Part shown: positions 1-6,118 of the stretch, piece after piece
Layout: the number at the start of each line of letters is the position of its first letter
Position numbering within the stretch: position 1 is the stretch's first letter
Assembly (NCBI GenBank): GCA_028290085.1
Contig: JAQGKN010000310.1
Coordinates: 1-6,465, forward strand
Direction of reading: 5' to 3'
DNA: 6,465 bases
DNA from: Hyphomicrobiales bacterium
Lineage (GTDB): Bacteria; Pseudomonadota; Alphaproteobacteria; Rhizobiales; Beijerinckiaceae
The notes under the pieces: generated by a model
What the model saw: the letters and a program-made list of their open reading frames with translations, nothing else
The model's database searches: none
What the model was told of the DNA's origin: nothing
Made by a program: the position numbers and the translations under genes

Positions 1-889
1 CAACGGCCTGAGGAAGAGCAACGATCTCGTCATCCTTCGCGGCAAGAACGAAAATCGGCGCTTCGATCCGACCGAGATCGCAAAGACGGCCAAGCACGGG
101 AAAGAGATTTCGGGCCAGCTTGTTTTCCCGGAACAGCCATTCCGAGGTCTGCAGGAAATACGTGCCGGGCAAATCGACCGTGAAGACGTTCCAGGCGTCG
201 GCCTTGGCCAGCAGCGCGGACTCGTCACCACATTGCAGGGTCTCGCGCGCATCGAACTTGCGGTCCATGCCCCGCGTCCAGAAGGGCAGCGCGACCTGCC
301 CCATGACACGGCCGCCGTGCAGGCCGACAATGCTTTCCAGCATTTGCGGCGACACGCCGGACAGCGACCGCGTGATCTGCGAAGAGGCGGCACTCAGATC
401 AATTGGCGCACCCGCAAGCACCAATGCTGCCACCTTGCGTGGGAAACGCGCTGCATATGCGGTCGCTAGCCAACCACCCTGACACAGGCCGACGAGCGCG
501 GCGCGGCCCCCGAGATCGTCGACGGCGACGTTCAGGTCGGCGAGATAAGTGTCGATGCCGAAGTCGCGCATGGCTTCCGTAGCAGACTTCCACTGAGTCA
601 TGGCGAGCGACGAAATACCCGCATTCGTGAAAGCTTCAGCCAGACTATGTCCCAACGCGAAGTCCGCGATGGAGGAATCATGCAGGGCGAAGGGGGCAAC
701 GATCAGCGTCGGCACGGCCGCGCAATCGCGCCGGCAGGATCGCTCGCGGAGCCACATGGTCGAGAGATCCACTCGCACTTGATCGAGCGTTGCAAGCTCA
801 GGCTGTTGCTGCGGCGGCGTCTGAAAGAAAGGCGCGCCCAGCGCTGCCGACGGCCATAGGCTCTGCCAGAACTCGAAAGGGTCCGCCAT
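1..889 (-). CDS. PHA-synthase-like (PhaC-type) alpha/beta-hydrolase, C-terminus cut by window edge
   Basis: This is an open frame of 296 codons running off the left edge with no stop. It starts at ATG 889-887, preceded by a GAGGGG Shine-Dalgarno with 8-nt spacing. The protein begins MADPFEFWQSLWPSA. The nucleophile elbow is G134-L-C136-Q-G-G-W, the GxCxGG lipase-like box of polyhydroxyalkanoate synthases, where Cys replaces the usual Ser. It is followed by a PhaC-like strand (PRKVAALVLAGAPIDL). A second acidic loop (AAKDDEIVAL, D286/D287) sits where PhaC has its catalytic Asp. The catalytic His should lie about 25-30 residues further on, outside the window. Cys at 136 matches the compact, class III-like layout (Cys near 149 in a ~355-residue protein), not the class I proteins with long N-termini. 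The likely role is acyl transfer or hydrolysis on hydroxyacyl-CoA or PHB; true polymerase activity is not shown. Alternatives are a PHB-related thioesterase or depolymerase. The gene is divergent from the P-type ATPase, with an FNR-like box between them. Confidence 0.8.
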   Translation of the reverse strand, partial: MADPFEFWQSLWPSAALGAPFFQTPPQQQPELATLDQVRVDLSTMWLRERSCRRDCAAVPTLIVAPFALHDSSIADFALGHSLAEAFTNAGISSLAMTQWKSATEAMRDFGIDTYLADLNVAVDDLGGRAALVGLCQGGWLATAYAARFPRKVAALVLAGAPIDLSAASSQITRSLSGVSPQMLESIVGLHGGRVMGQVALPFWTRGMDRKFDARETLQCGDESALLAKADAWNVFTVDLPGTYFLQTSEWLFRENKLARNLFPVLGRLCDLGRIEAPIFVLAAKDDEIVALPQAV

Positions 890-897
890 TCCAAGTA

Positions 898-903
898 CCC
901 CTC
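898..903 (-). promoter_or_regulatory. Shine-Dalgarno of the PhaC-like gene
   Basis: On the minus strand this reads GAGGGG, 8 nt before the ATG at 889. It is the strongest ribosome-binding signal nearby and fixes the start of a gene whose other end is outside the window. Confidence 0.65.
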
Positions 904-992
904 GTCAACGAAGCGGACACGAATTGCAGTTGAGCCCGGCGCTCGCCTGACTGCCTTGCGCGAAATCAAGCGGAGCGCCCTTACGTGCGCTT

Positions 993-1006
993 ATGATGCA
1001 CATCAA
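993..1006. promoter_or_regulatory. FNR/FixK/Anr-type (Crp-Fnr family) binding box
   Basis: The sequence ATGAT-GCAC-ATCAA matches the FNR/FixK consensus TTGAT-N4-ATCAA at 9 of 10 defined positions, and the TGAT-N4-ATCA core is a perfect inverted repeat. It lies in the 176-bp gap between the divergent PhaC-like and ATPase genes, centred at 999.5. If it acts as a class II site (centre at -41.5), transcription of the ATPase would start near 1041, a short distance upstream of its ATG codons (1048, 1066). On the other strand, transcription would start near 958, upstream of the PhaC-like gene. Family knowledge: such boxes bind oxygen- or redox-responsive Crp-Fnr regulators. That a regulator binds here is an inference from the motif and its position. 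Confidence 0.6.
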
Positions 1007-1065
1007 GGTGGCCGCGTTGGGGCCAGGTGCGGAATACCTCACAAAAAATGAGCGGATGGCTTCCA

Positions 1066-3663
1066 ATGACGCATGATCCGCAAAGCGCCTTCTGGTCAGC
1101 TGGTGCCGACCAGACACTCAAGGCACTCACGGCGCGCCCGACCGGCTTGACCTCCAGCGAGGCAGCAGAGCGGCTCGCCCGCCTTGGACCCAACGTCGCC
1201 GTCACCAGTGTCCACCGCAGTCTGATTGCCAAGTTGTTGCGCCGGCTGGCCGAGCCGCTGATCGCCATTCTGCTCATCGCGGCCTTCATCTCGGGCGCGA
1301 CCGGCGACTGGCAGAGCTTTGTTATCATCGTCGTCATCGTGCTGTTCTCCGTCGTGCTCGACATCGTGCAGGAGCACAAGGCGGAGGTCGCGGTCGCCGC
1401 TTTGAAGAGTTCGGTCGCGGTGAAAGCCTCGGTGCATCGCGACGGGCGCGTGGTGGAGCTGCAGGTTCGCGACCTCGTGCCCGGAGATACGATTGATCTG
1501 CGCGCGGGCGATCTGGTGCCCGCCGACGGGATCGTGCTTTCGAGCAAAGGTGCCACGGTCAACGAGTCCATCCTGACCGGCGAGCCCTACCCCGCCGAAA
1601 AGCGGCCACGCGCAGCGAGCGACACGGGCAAGCCCGACACGTCCAGCGCGCTGTTCGGCGGCACCAGCATGGTCGGCGGCGAGGCACTGATGCTTGTTGT
1701 CGCGACTGGCGCGAGCACGCGCTTTGGCGCCATCGCCGCCTCAGTTCAGGAGAAAGCGGCGCCGACGGCATTCGAACGGGGCGTTCATGCGCTGGGCATG
1801 CTGATCCTGCGGCTCACCGGCTTTCTCGTCCTGTTCGTGCTGCTTACGCAGATGATCGGCCGCGGTCTGTCGCTGGAAAGTTTTCTCTTCGCGGTGGCAC
1901 TGGCCGTCGGCCTGACGCCCGAGCTCCTGCCCATGGTGATGACGGTCACACTCGCGCGCGGGGCCGAGCGCATGGCTGCGCGCAAGGTCGTGGTGAAACG
2001 TCTTTCGGCCATCCACGATCTTGGCGCCATGGATGTGCTCTGCACGGACAAGACGGGCACGCTGACAGAGGCGAGGATTGTCCACACCGGCAGCTTTGGT
2101 GTCGATGGCGCCGACAGCGCCCGTGTTACGGAACTGGCGCGCTGCAACAGCCGCTTTGCCAGCGGCATGCGCAGCAGCCTCGACGATGCACTGATGGCGG
2201 AAGCGCCGCAAAGCGCTGGCGACGGGACACGGCTCGGCGACCTGCCCTTCGATTTTGACCGCCGCCGCGCGTCAGTGCTCGTCTCGCACGGGGCAGAGCC
2301 TCAGCTCATTACTAAGGGCGCGCCCGAAAGTCTGCTGCCGCTTTGCACGCAGGCAGAGGCTGCGGACGGTTCGCTGGTGCCGCTCGACGATGCACTGCGC
2401 GCGCGCATCACCACGCTGCTGGATGACAAGGGGCGCCAGGGGCTTCGGCTGCTCGGCGTCGGCTGGCGCAAGATGGCGCCTGACGGGCGCAAGCTCGCGA
2501 CGAGTGACGAAGCGGATCTGGTGTTTGCAGGCTGCGCTGTGTTTCTGGACCCGCCGAAGGCTTCGGCCACCGCCGCCGTGGCGCGGCTCGCCAAGGCGGG
2601 CGTGCGCGTGAAGGTGATCTCGGGCGATGCGGCGCCCGTCGTGCAGCATCTGGTCGCTACACTAGGCTTGCCCGCTATCGGCATTCTCAATGGCGACGAG
2701 ATCGCGGACCTTTCCGATATCGCACTCGCCGCGCGCGTCGTCACGACGGACCTCTTCGTGCGGATTTCGCCCGACCAGAAAAGCCGCATCGTGCGGGCCT
2801 TGCGCCGCACCGGACACACAGTCGGCTTCATCGGCGATGGCATCAATGACGCGCCCGCGATTCACGCTGCAGACGTCGGGCTTTCTGTAGAAGGCGGCAC
2901 GGACGTGGCGCGCGAGGCCGCCGACATCATCCTGCTGGCGCCTGATCTCGGTGTGCTCGCCGACGGCGTCGCGGAGGGCCGGCGCACCTATGCCAACATC
3001 ATGAAATATTTGCGGATGGGCACCAGCTCGAATTTCGGCAACATGCTGTCGATGGCGCTGGCCTCGCTCGTGCTGCCCTTCCTGCCGCTGGCTCCGTTGC
3101 AGATCCTGCTCAACAACTTGATCTATGACATTTCGGAAATCGGCATTCCCTTCGACACGGCAGACGAGGAAGATCTCGCCAAGCCGCGGGCCTGGGACAT
3201 GAAGGCGGTGCTTCGCTTCACGCTCATCATGGGGCCGCTGTCGTCGATCTTCGACGGTGCGACCTTCGCCGTCCTGTGGCTCATGCTGAAATCCGATGTG
3301 GCGACGTTTCGCACCGCTTGGTTTGTGGAATCCATTGCGACGCAGATCCTCGTGATCTTCATCATTCGCACCAGCCGTCCCGTTTGGGCGAGCCGGCCGA
3401 ATATCGTACTGACGGCAACATCGCTCGGCGGATTGGCCGCAGCCCTCTTGCTGGCGCTGACGCCCATCGGCCACGTCGTCGGCTTCGTTCCACTGCCACT
3501 GCCACTGCCTGTGCTGGCCAGCATGGCCGCCATCACACTTGTCTATCTCGCCATGGCGGAAACGCTGAAGCGCTTCGCGGTGGCGCCTCCCGCTACGGGC
3601 AGACCGCGGCCGCTGCAGCTTGCCATTGTCCCGCCGAAAGGGGGAACAAGGCGCGACCTTTAG
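1066..3663 (+). CDS. mgtA: P3B-type P-type ATPase, MgtA/MgtB-like magnesium-translocating ATPase
   Basis: This is an 865-residue integral membrane ATPase, complete, stop TAG. Order of domains: cation-ATPase N-domain (about 10-55); TM1-2 (about 61-102); actuator domain with T171-G-E-P; TM3-4 (about 244-295) with VGLTPELLP (P285, P289); phosphorylation motif D328-KTGTLT; nucleotide-binding KGAPE (417-421); FLDPPK (493-498); hinge GDGINDAP (590-597); six C-terminal helices. LSAIHDLGAMDVLCTDKTG, LLNNLIYDIS (681-690) and IPFDTADEE are signatures of the MgtA/MgtB P3B family, which imports Mg2+ (sometimes Ni2+) using ATP. The start is uncertain: GTG 1027, ATG 1048 and ATG 1066 are in frame. I chose 1066 because GGATGG lies upstream at workable spacing, although it is a weak SD. 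The protein lacks the longer N-terminal tail of enterobacterial MgtA (~898 residues), and no mgtC-like gene is adjacent. Ion specificity is inferred from family membership. Confidence 0.9.
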   Translation: MTHDPQSAFWSAGADQTLKALTARPTGLTSSEAAERLARLGPNVAVTSVHRSLIAKLLRRLAEPLIAILLIAAFISGATGDWQSFVIIVVIVLFSVVLDIVQEHKAEVAVAALKSSVAVKASVHRDGRVVELQVRDLVPGDTIDLRAGDLVPADGIVLSSKGATVNESILTGEPYPAEKRPRAASDTGKPDTSSALFGGTSMVGGEALMLVVATGASTRFGAIAASVQEKAAPTAFERGVHALGMLILRLTGFLVLFVLLTQMIGRGLSLESFLFAVALAVGLTPELLPMVMTVTLARGAERMAARKVVVKRLSAIHDLGAMDVLCTDKTGTLTEARIVHTGSFGVDGADSARVTELARCNSRFASGMRSSLDDALMAEAPQSAGDGTRLGDLPFDFDRRRASVLVSHGAEPQLITKGAPESLLPLCTQAEAADGSLVPLDDALRARITTLLDDKGRQGLRLLGVGWRKMAPDGRKLATSDEADLVFAGCAVFLDPPKASATAAVARLAKAGVRVKVISGDAAPVVQHLVATLGLPAIGILNGDEIADLSDIALAARVVTTDLFVRISPDQKSRIVRALRRTGHTVGFIGDGINDAPAIHAADVGLSVEGGTDVAREAADIILLAPDLGVLADGVAEGRRTYANIMKYLRMGTSSNFGNMLSMALASLVLPFLPLAPLQILLNNLIYDISEIGIPFDTADEEDLAKPRAWDMKAVLRFTLIMGPLSSIFDGATFAVLWLMLKSDVATFRTAWFVESIATQILVIFIIRTSRPVWASRPNIVLTATSLGGLAAALLLALTPIGHVVGFVPLPLPLPVLASMAAITLVYLAMAETLKRFAVAPPATGRPRPLQLAIVPPKGGTRRDL

Positions 3664-3718
3664 AAAACTGTTTGAATAAAAGCTCGGACAGGAATTTCGC
3701 TGAATGCTTGAGCTCGTC

Positions 3719-3740
3719 TCCCTCCCCTTGCGGGGAGGGA
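3719..3740 (+). repeat. GC-rich intergenic hairpin repeat, copy 1
   Basis: A perfect 9-bp inverted repeat (TCCCTCCCC / GGGGAGGGA) encloses a TTGC loop, followed by AACAAGGGTGGTGG. It lies 55 bp after the ATPase stop. No U-tract follows, so it is not a canonical intrinsic terminator, though the hairpin could stall polymerase or protect the mRNA 3' end. An inverted copy at 3824-3845 shares 19 of 22 bases. CCCTCCCC-type hairpins of this form are commonly dispersed in intergenic DNA of alphaproteobacteria; that is recollection of a general pattern, not a database match. Confidence 0.7.
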
Positions 3741-3823
3741 ACAAGGGTGGTGGTCGCACGTCTTGACGGAAAGTTCCTGCGACGCAGCTATTTTTGGAAG
3801 ATCGGCAGGGCCCCCTCCCCTAG

Positions 3824-3845
3824 CCCCTCCCCGCAAGAGGAGGGG
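3824..3845 (-). repeat. GC-rich intergenic hairpin repeat, copy 2 (inverted)
   Basis: CCCCTCC (3824-3830) pairs with GGAGGGG (3839-3845) around an 8-nt loop. Reverse-complemented, the 22 nt differ from copy 1 at three positions. The flank also matches loosely: on the minus strand the copy runs into CTAGGGGAGGGGG, comparable with ACAAGGGTGGTGG after copy 1. The hairpin sits about 48 bp beyond the stop of the GntR gene on that gene's strand. The pair therefore separates two convergent genes and may act as a two-way transcription barrier. Confidence 0.65.
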
Positions 3846-3893
3846 AACGCGCGGCGTCAGCGTTCTCTGCGAGTCAAATTTTTGAACGGTCAC

Positions 3894-4628
3894 TTAGGCC
3901 GGCGCGCGAACGCGCCCGGCGCCGGCGAGCCCGATGACGTGCTCGCGCATCAGCAATTCCGCGCGCCAGCCATGTCCGGCATCGATCAGTTCGTAGAGAC
4001 GATGATGATCGTCGTGGCGGCGGCGCACGTCGCGGTGTGTGAAGGACACGATGTGCCGATGCGTCGAGCCTGGCATGTTCAGCGTCATGCGGACAGCCTC
4101 GGCCAGCATGCGATTGCGGCCAGCCGCCAGAATCGCATCGTGGAAGGCCACGTTCATGGCGCGATAGGCGATCAGATCGGCCTCGTCCAGCGTTGCGTGC
4201 GCGAGTATCGCGTCACCATCGCGCAAGGCTTGCTCCATGATCTCGCGATGCTCCGCGTCCAACCCACGCTCGGCGGCGAAGCGGCACGCCAGACCTTCGA
4301 GACTTGCGCGAATCTCATAGGCGTCGAGCACCGCCTGCATCGGGAACGCGCGCACGGTGAAGCCGCGATTGCGCTCGTAATCTACAAGGCCTTCGGCCGC
4401 CAGCGCGTGCAGTGCAGCGCGGGTTGGTGTGCGCGACACGCCCAAGGCGCGCGACAGGTGCACTTCGTTCAGGCGCTCGCCCGGAGCGAACTCGCCCGAA
4501 AGGATCGCTTCCCGCATGCGGTCGGCCGAGGAGATGGAACGCGCTTCGCCGCGGTCCGCTTCGAATATCGCTGTGTCGCCAGTCAACTGGTCGACGGAAG
4601 GTATGCCGCTCGGTTCTCGATCGTTCAT
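3894..4628 (-). CDS. GntR-family transcriptional regulator, FadR/FCD subfamily
   Basis: This is a 244-residue DNA-binding protein ending in TAA (3896-3894). An N-terminal winged helix-turn-helix (about 34-96) carries the GntR signature: ILSGEFAPGERLNEVHLSRA, the recognition segment GVSRTPTRAALHALAAEGLV, then the wing NRGFTV. A C-terminal all-helical FCD effector domain follows (about 98-235), with EIRASLEGLACRFAAE, NVAFHDAIL (H163), HDDHHRLYELI (H208/H209) and MREHV (H230). Those histidines fit the FCD metal/ligand pocket; the position usually Asp, four residues before the first His, is Asn159 here. I chose ATG 4628 over GTG 4634 because GGATGGG precedes it at usable spacing. The gene is divergent from the hydrolase operon, the classic arrangement for a local substrate-responsive regulator, usually a repressor relieved by an organic-acid-like effector. 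The effector is unknown. Confidence 0.92.
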   Translation of the reverse strand: MNDREPSGIPSVDQLTGDTAIFEADRGEARSISSADRMREAILSGEFAPGERLNEVHLSRALGVSRTPTRAALHALAAEGLVDYERNRGFTVRAFPMQAVLDAYEIRASLEGLACRFAAERGLDAEHREIMEQALRDGDAILAHATLDEADLIAYRAMNVAFHDAILAAGRNRMLAEAVRMTLNMPGSTHRHIVSFTHRDVRRRHDDHHRLYELIDAGHGWRAELLMREHVIGLAGAGRVRAPA

Positions 4629-4681
4629 GTTCACCCATCCGGACGCTCGAAGTGAATACAGCAGGAACTACAACTTCCAGC

Positions 4682-4696
4682 AAGTGTGTGCAGCTG
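4682..4696 (+). promoter_or_regulatory. Candidate operator repeat 1 (gntR side)
   Basis: AAGTGTGTGCAGCTG is repeated at 4787-4801 with one mismatch. This copy overlaps a perfect 10-bp palindrome, TGCAGCTGCA (4689-4698), and a TGTGT...ACACA inverted pair that closes at 4711. It lies 54 bp upstream of the regulator's ATG. On the minus strand it abuts a weak promoter-like pair (TTGCTG, 18 nt, TGTATT). Binding by the divergent GntR protein would make this an autoregulatory site; that is inference. Confidence 0.45.
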
Positions 4697-4786
4697 CAAA
4701 AAATTTACACATGAAAGCCTGCCGTTTTGGCGATTTGCACTCAATTTACCGGCCGCTTTTCGTGCACCTGCCCATATGATGATGGA

Positions 4787-4801
4787 AAGTGTGTGCAGTT
4801 G
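4787..4801 (+). promoter_or_regulatory. Candidate operator repeat 2, next to a TTGACA -35-like hexamer
   Basis: AAGTGTGTGCAGTTG matches the 4682-4696 copy at 14 of 15 bases in the same orientation. It ends 3 bp before TTGACA (4805-4810), a perfect -35 hexamer for the hydrolase operon. No convincing -10 hexamer lies 16-18 bp further on, so the promoter itself is only tentative. The two copies start 105 bp apart, about ten helical turns, which would put bound proteins on the same DNA face and allow looping. Confidence 0.45.
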
Positions 4802-4871
4802 AGATTGACAACCGCCTTTCCCTCGGTGACCGTATCGAGGTCGGCGGTCAATGAACGTGAGGTCGCATTCC

Positions 4872-6107
4872 ATGGCCCTTCTCGATGATGACAATGCGAT
4901 CGAAGCCATTACGGCGGATCGCAGCGCACATTATGAGCCGATGGGCTGGCACCATTGGCCCGACCATCCCTGGCTCTCCTACCAATTCCGCCGGGGCCTG
5001 GGCGAAACGCAGGAAGGCGGCGGTGCCGTCAGCGAAGTGTTTCTCGCAGCGTCACGCATGATACCCGGCGATCTGGAAAGCTGGCATAAAGAATGGAAGC
5101 GCATCGCCGATTTCAATTGGCAGCGCGGACTTGCCGAGGAAGCCAAGGGCCATATCCGCACCGCCATGAACTGCGTGTTGCGCGCCGCCGATTATTACCG
5201 GCAGGCCGAGTTTCATCTGGGGCCGGAAGATCCGCGCCGCCTGCCGACGTTCGAGCAGATGGAGGCGTGCAGCAAGAAGTTCCTGCAATATCTCAACCCG
5301 CCCGGCGAAGCCGTCGAAATTCCATATGAGAATGGCGTCTCACTCTGCGGCTACTTCGTGCGCGCGCCCTTCCCCGGCCAACAGCTGCCCGTGCTGATCT
5401 GCATGGGTGGTCTCGACAGCATCAAGGACGAAATGTGGTTCATGCAGGCGCATGGCTGCCTGCAGCGTGGCATTTCCGTGCTGATGGTCGATATGCCCGG
5501 ACAGGGCGGCACGCTGCGCCGTCACAAAGTCTATAACCGCGTCGATACCGAAGTGCCGGTGGGCAAATGCATCGACTGGCTGCTGACGCGCGACGATGTC
5601 GATCCAGCGCGCATCGCCGTCTGCGGCTCGAGTCTCGGCGGCTATTACGCCGCGCGGGCGGGCTGCTACGAGCCGCGTCTCGCCGCCTGCATCTCACATG
5701 GCGCGATCTGGTCGATCACCGATATCTGGGGCAACAAGGGCGAAGACTTCGGCCTCGCCATGCATGTGAAATGGGTGTTTGGGACACCCACGATGAAGGC
5801 TGCCATGGAAAAGGCCGTGCCCTTCACGCTCGAAGGTCATCTCGAGCATATGAAATGCCCCTATCTCGTGCTGCACGGCGGCCACGACGTGCTCACCGTC
5901 TCCGCCTCGTGCAAGACCTATGATTATGCCATCGCGCATGGCGTGAATGCGACGCTGCGGCTGACCGACGAGAATGAAACCGGCGCTGAACATTGCCAGC
6001 ACGACAACCCGACCATCGGCCAGGAAATCCTCGCCGACTGGCTCGCCGATGTCTTTCACATCGACCAGCGCGCGCTTCTGACAACCAGCTGGAACGTCCT
6101 GATCTGA
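4872..6107 (+). CDS. Alpha/beta-hydrolase with N-terminal cover domain, 2,6-dihydroxypseudooxynicotine hydrolase / FrsA-like
   Basis: This is a 411-residue, probably cytoplasmic hydrolase with no signal peptide. Residues 1 to about 150 form a largely helical, Trp-rich region (GWHHWPDHPWLSYQF; SWHKEWKRIADFNWQRG; MNCVLRAADYYRQAEFHL). The alpha/beta-hydrolase core follows, with the nucleophile elbow G252-S-S254-L-G-G-Y-Y, the acid loop LHGGHD339VLT and the histidine loop GAEH374CQHDN. The oxyanion-hole strand is CMGGLDSIKDE and a further strand is VDMPGQGG. This layout, with an N-terminal domain covering the active site instead of a mid-core lid, is known from 2,6-dihydroxypseudooxynicotine hydrolase, a C-C bond hydrolase of nicotine breakdown, and related FrsA/Ayg1-type proteins. 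It may cleave a beta-diketone-like C-C bond or an ester. ATG 4851 is an alternative start; I prefer 4872 because TGAGG (4858-4862) precedes it by 9 nt. It is the first gene of an apparent operon opposite the GntR regulator. Confidence 0.85.
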   Translation: MALLDDDNAIEAITADRSAHYEPMGWHHWPDHPWLSYQFRRGLGETQEGGGAVSEVFLAASRMIPGDLESWHKEWKRIADFNWQRGLAEEAKGHIRTAMNCVLRAADYYRQAEFHLGPEDPRRLPTFEQMEACSKKFLQYLNPPGEAVEIPYENGVSLCGYFVRAPFPGQQLPVLICMGGLDSIKDEMWFMQAHGCLQRGISVLMVDMPGQGGTLRRHKVYNRVDTEVPVGKCIDWLLTRDDVDPARIAVCGSSLGGYYAARAGCYEPRLAACISHGAIWSITDIWGNKGEDFGLAMHVKWVFGTPTMKAAMEKAVPFTLEGHLEHMKCPYLVLHGGHDVLTVSASCKTYDYAIAHGVNATLRLTDENETGAEHCQHDNPTIGQEILADWLADVFHIDQRALLTTSWNVLI

Positions 6108-6110
6108 GGA
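6105..6110 (+). promoter_or_regulatory. Shine-Dalgarno overlapping the upstream stop codon
   Basis: TGAGGA contains the hydrolase stop TGA (6105-6107) and a GAGGA ribosome-binding sequence 8 nt before ATG 6119. This favours 6119 over the in-frame ATG at 6110, which would have no space for a ribosome-binding site. It implies translational coupling of the two enzymes. Confidence 0.65.
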
Positions 6111-6118
6111 TGTCACGG

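Noticed and set aside
120..482. 120-codon plus-strand open frame
   Set aside because: It is antisense to the PhaC-like coding frame, whose motifs and strong Shine-Dalgarno are convincing.
981..1571. 196-codon minus-strand open frame covering the FNR-like box region
   Set aside because: It is antisense to the ATPase N-terminus and would run into the divergent promoter; there is no domain and it conflicts with the well-supported gene.
3490..3507. Three tandem CCACTG hexamers in the ATPase
   Set aside because: In-frame coding for a Pro-Leu run in the TM9-TM10 loop; too short to suggest phase variation and it would keep frame if expanded.
2662..3759. 365-codon minus-strand open frame opposite the ATPase C-terminal half
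   Set aside because: It is the antisense shadow of conserved ATPase membrane and hinge motifs, rich in Arg/His/Gln/Asp, with no recognisable family.
3719..3845. Canonical rho-independent terminators
   Set aside because: The hairpins are strong but neither is followed by a T-run on the relevant strand, so I call them repeats with possible terminator effect.
3276..4655. 459-codon plus-strand open frame
   Set aside because: It overlaps the end of the ATPase out of frame and lies antisense to the whole GntR gene; its composition shows no domain and is typical of a frame opened by high GC.
4664..4678. GGAA-N7-TTCC inverted repeat upstream of gntR
   Set aside because: The arms are only 4 bp and no second copy is present; chance occurrence is likely, so it is not listed as an operator.
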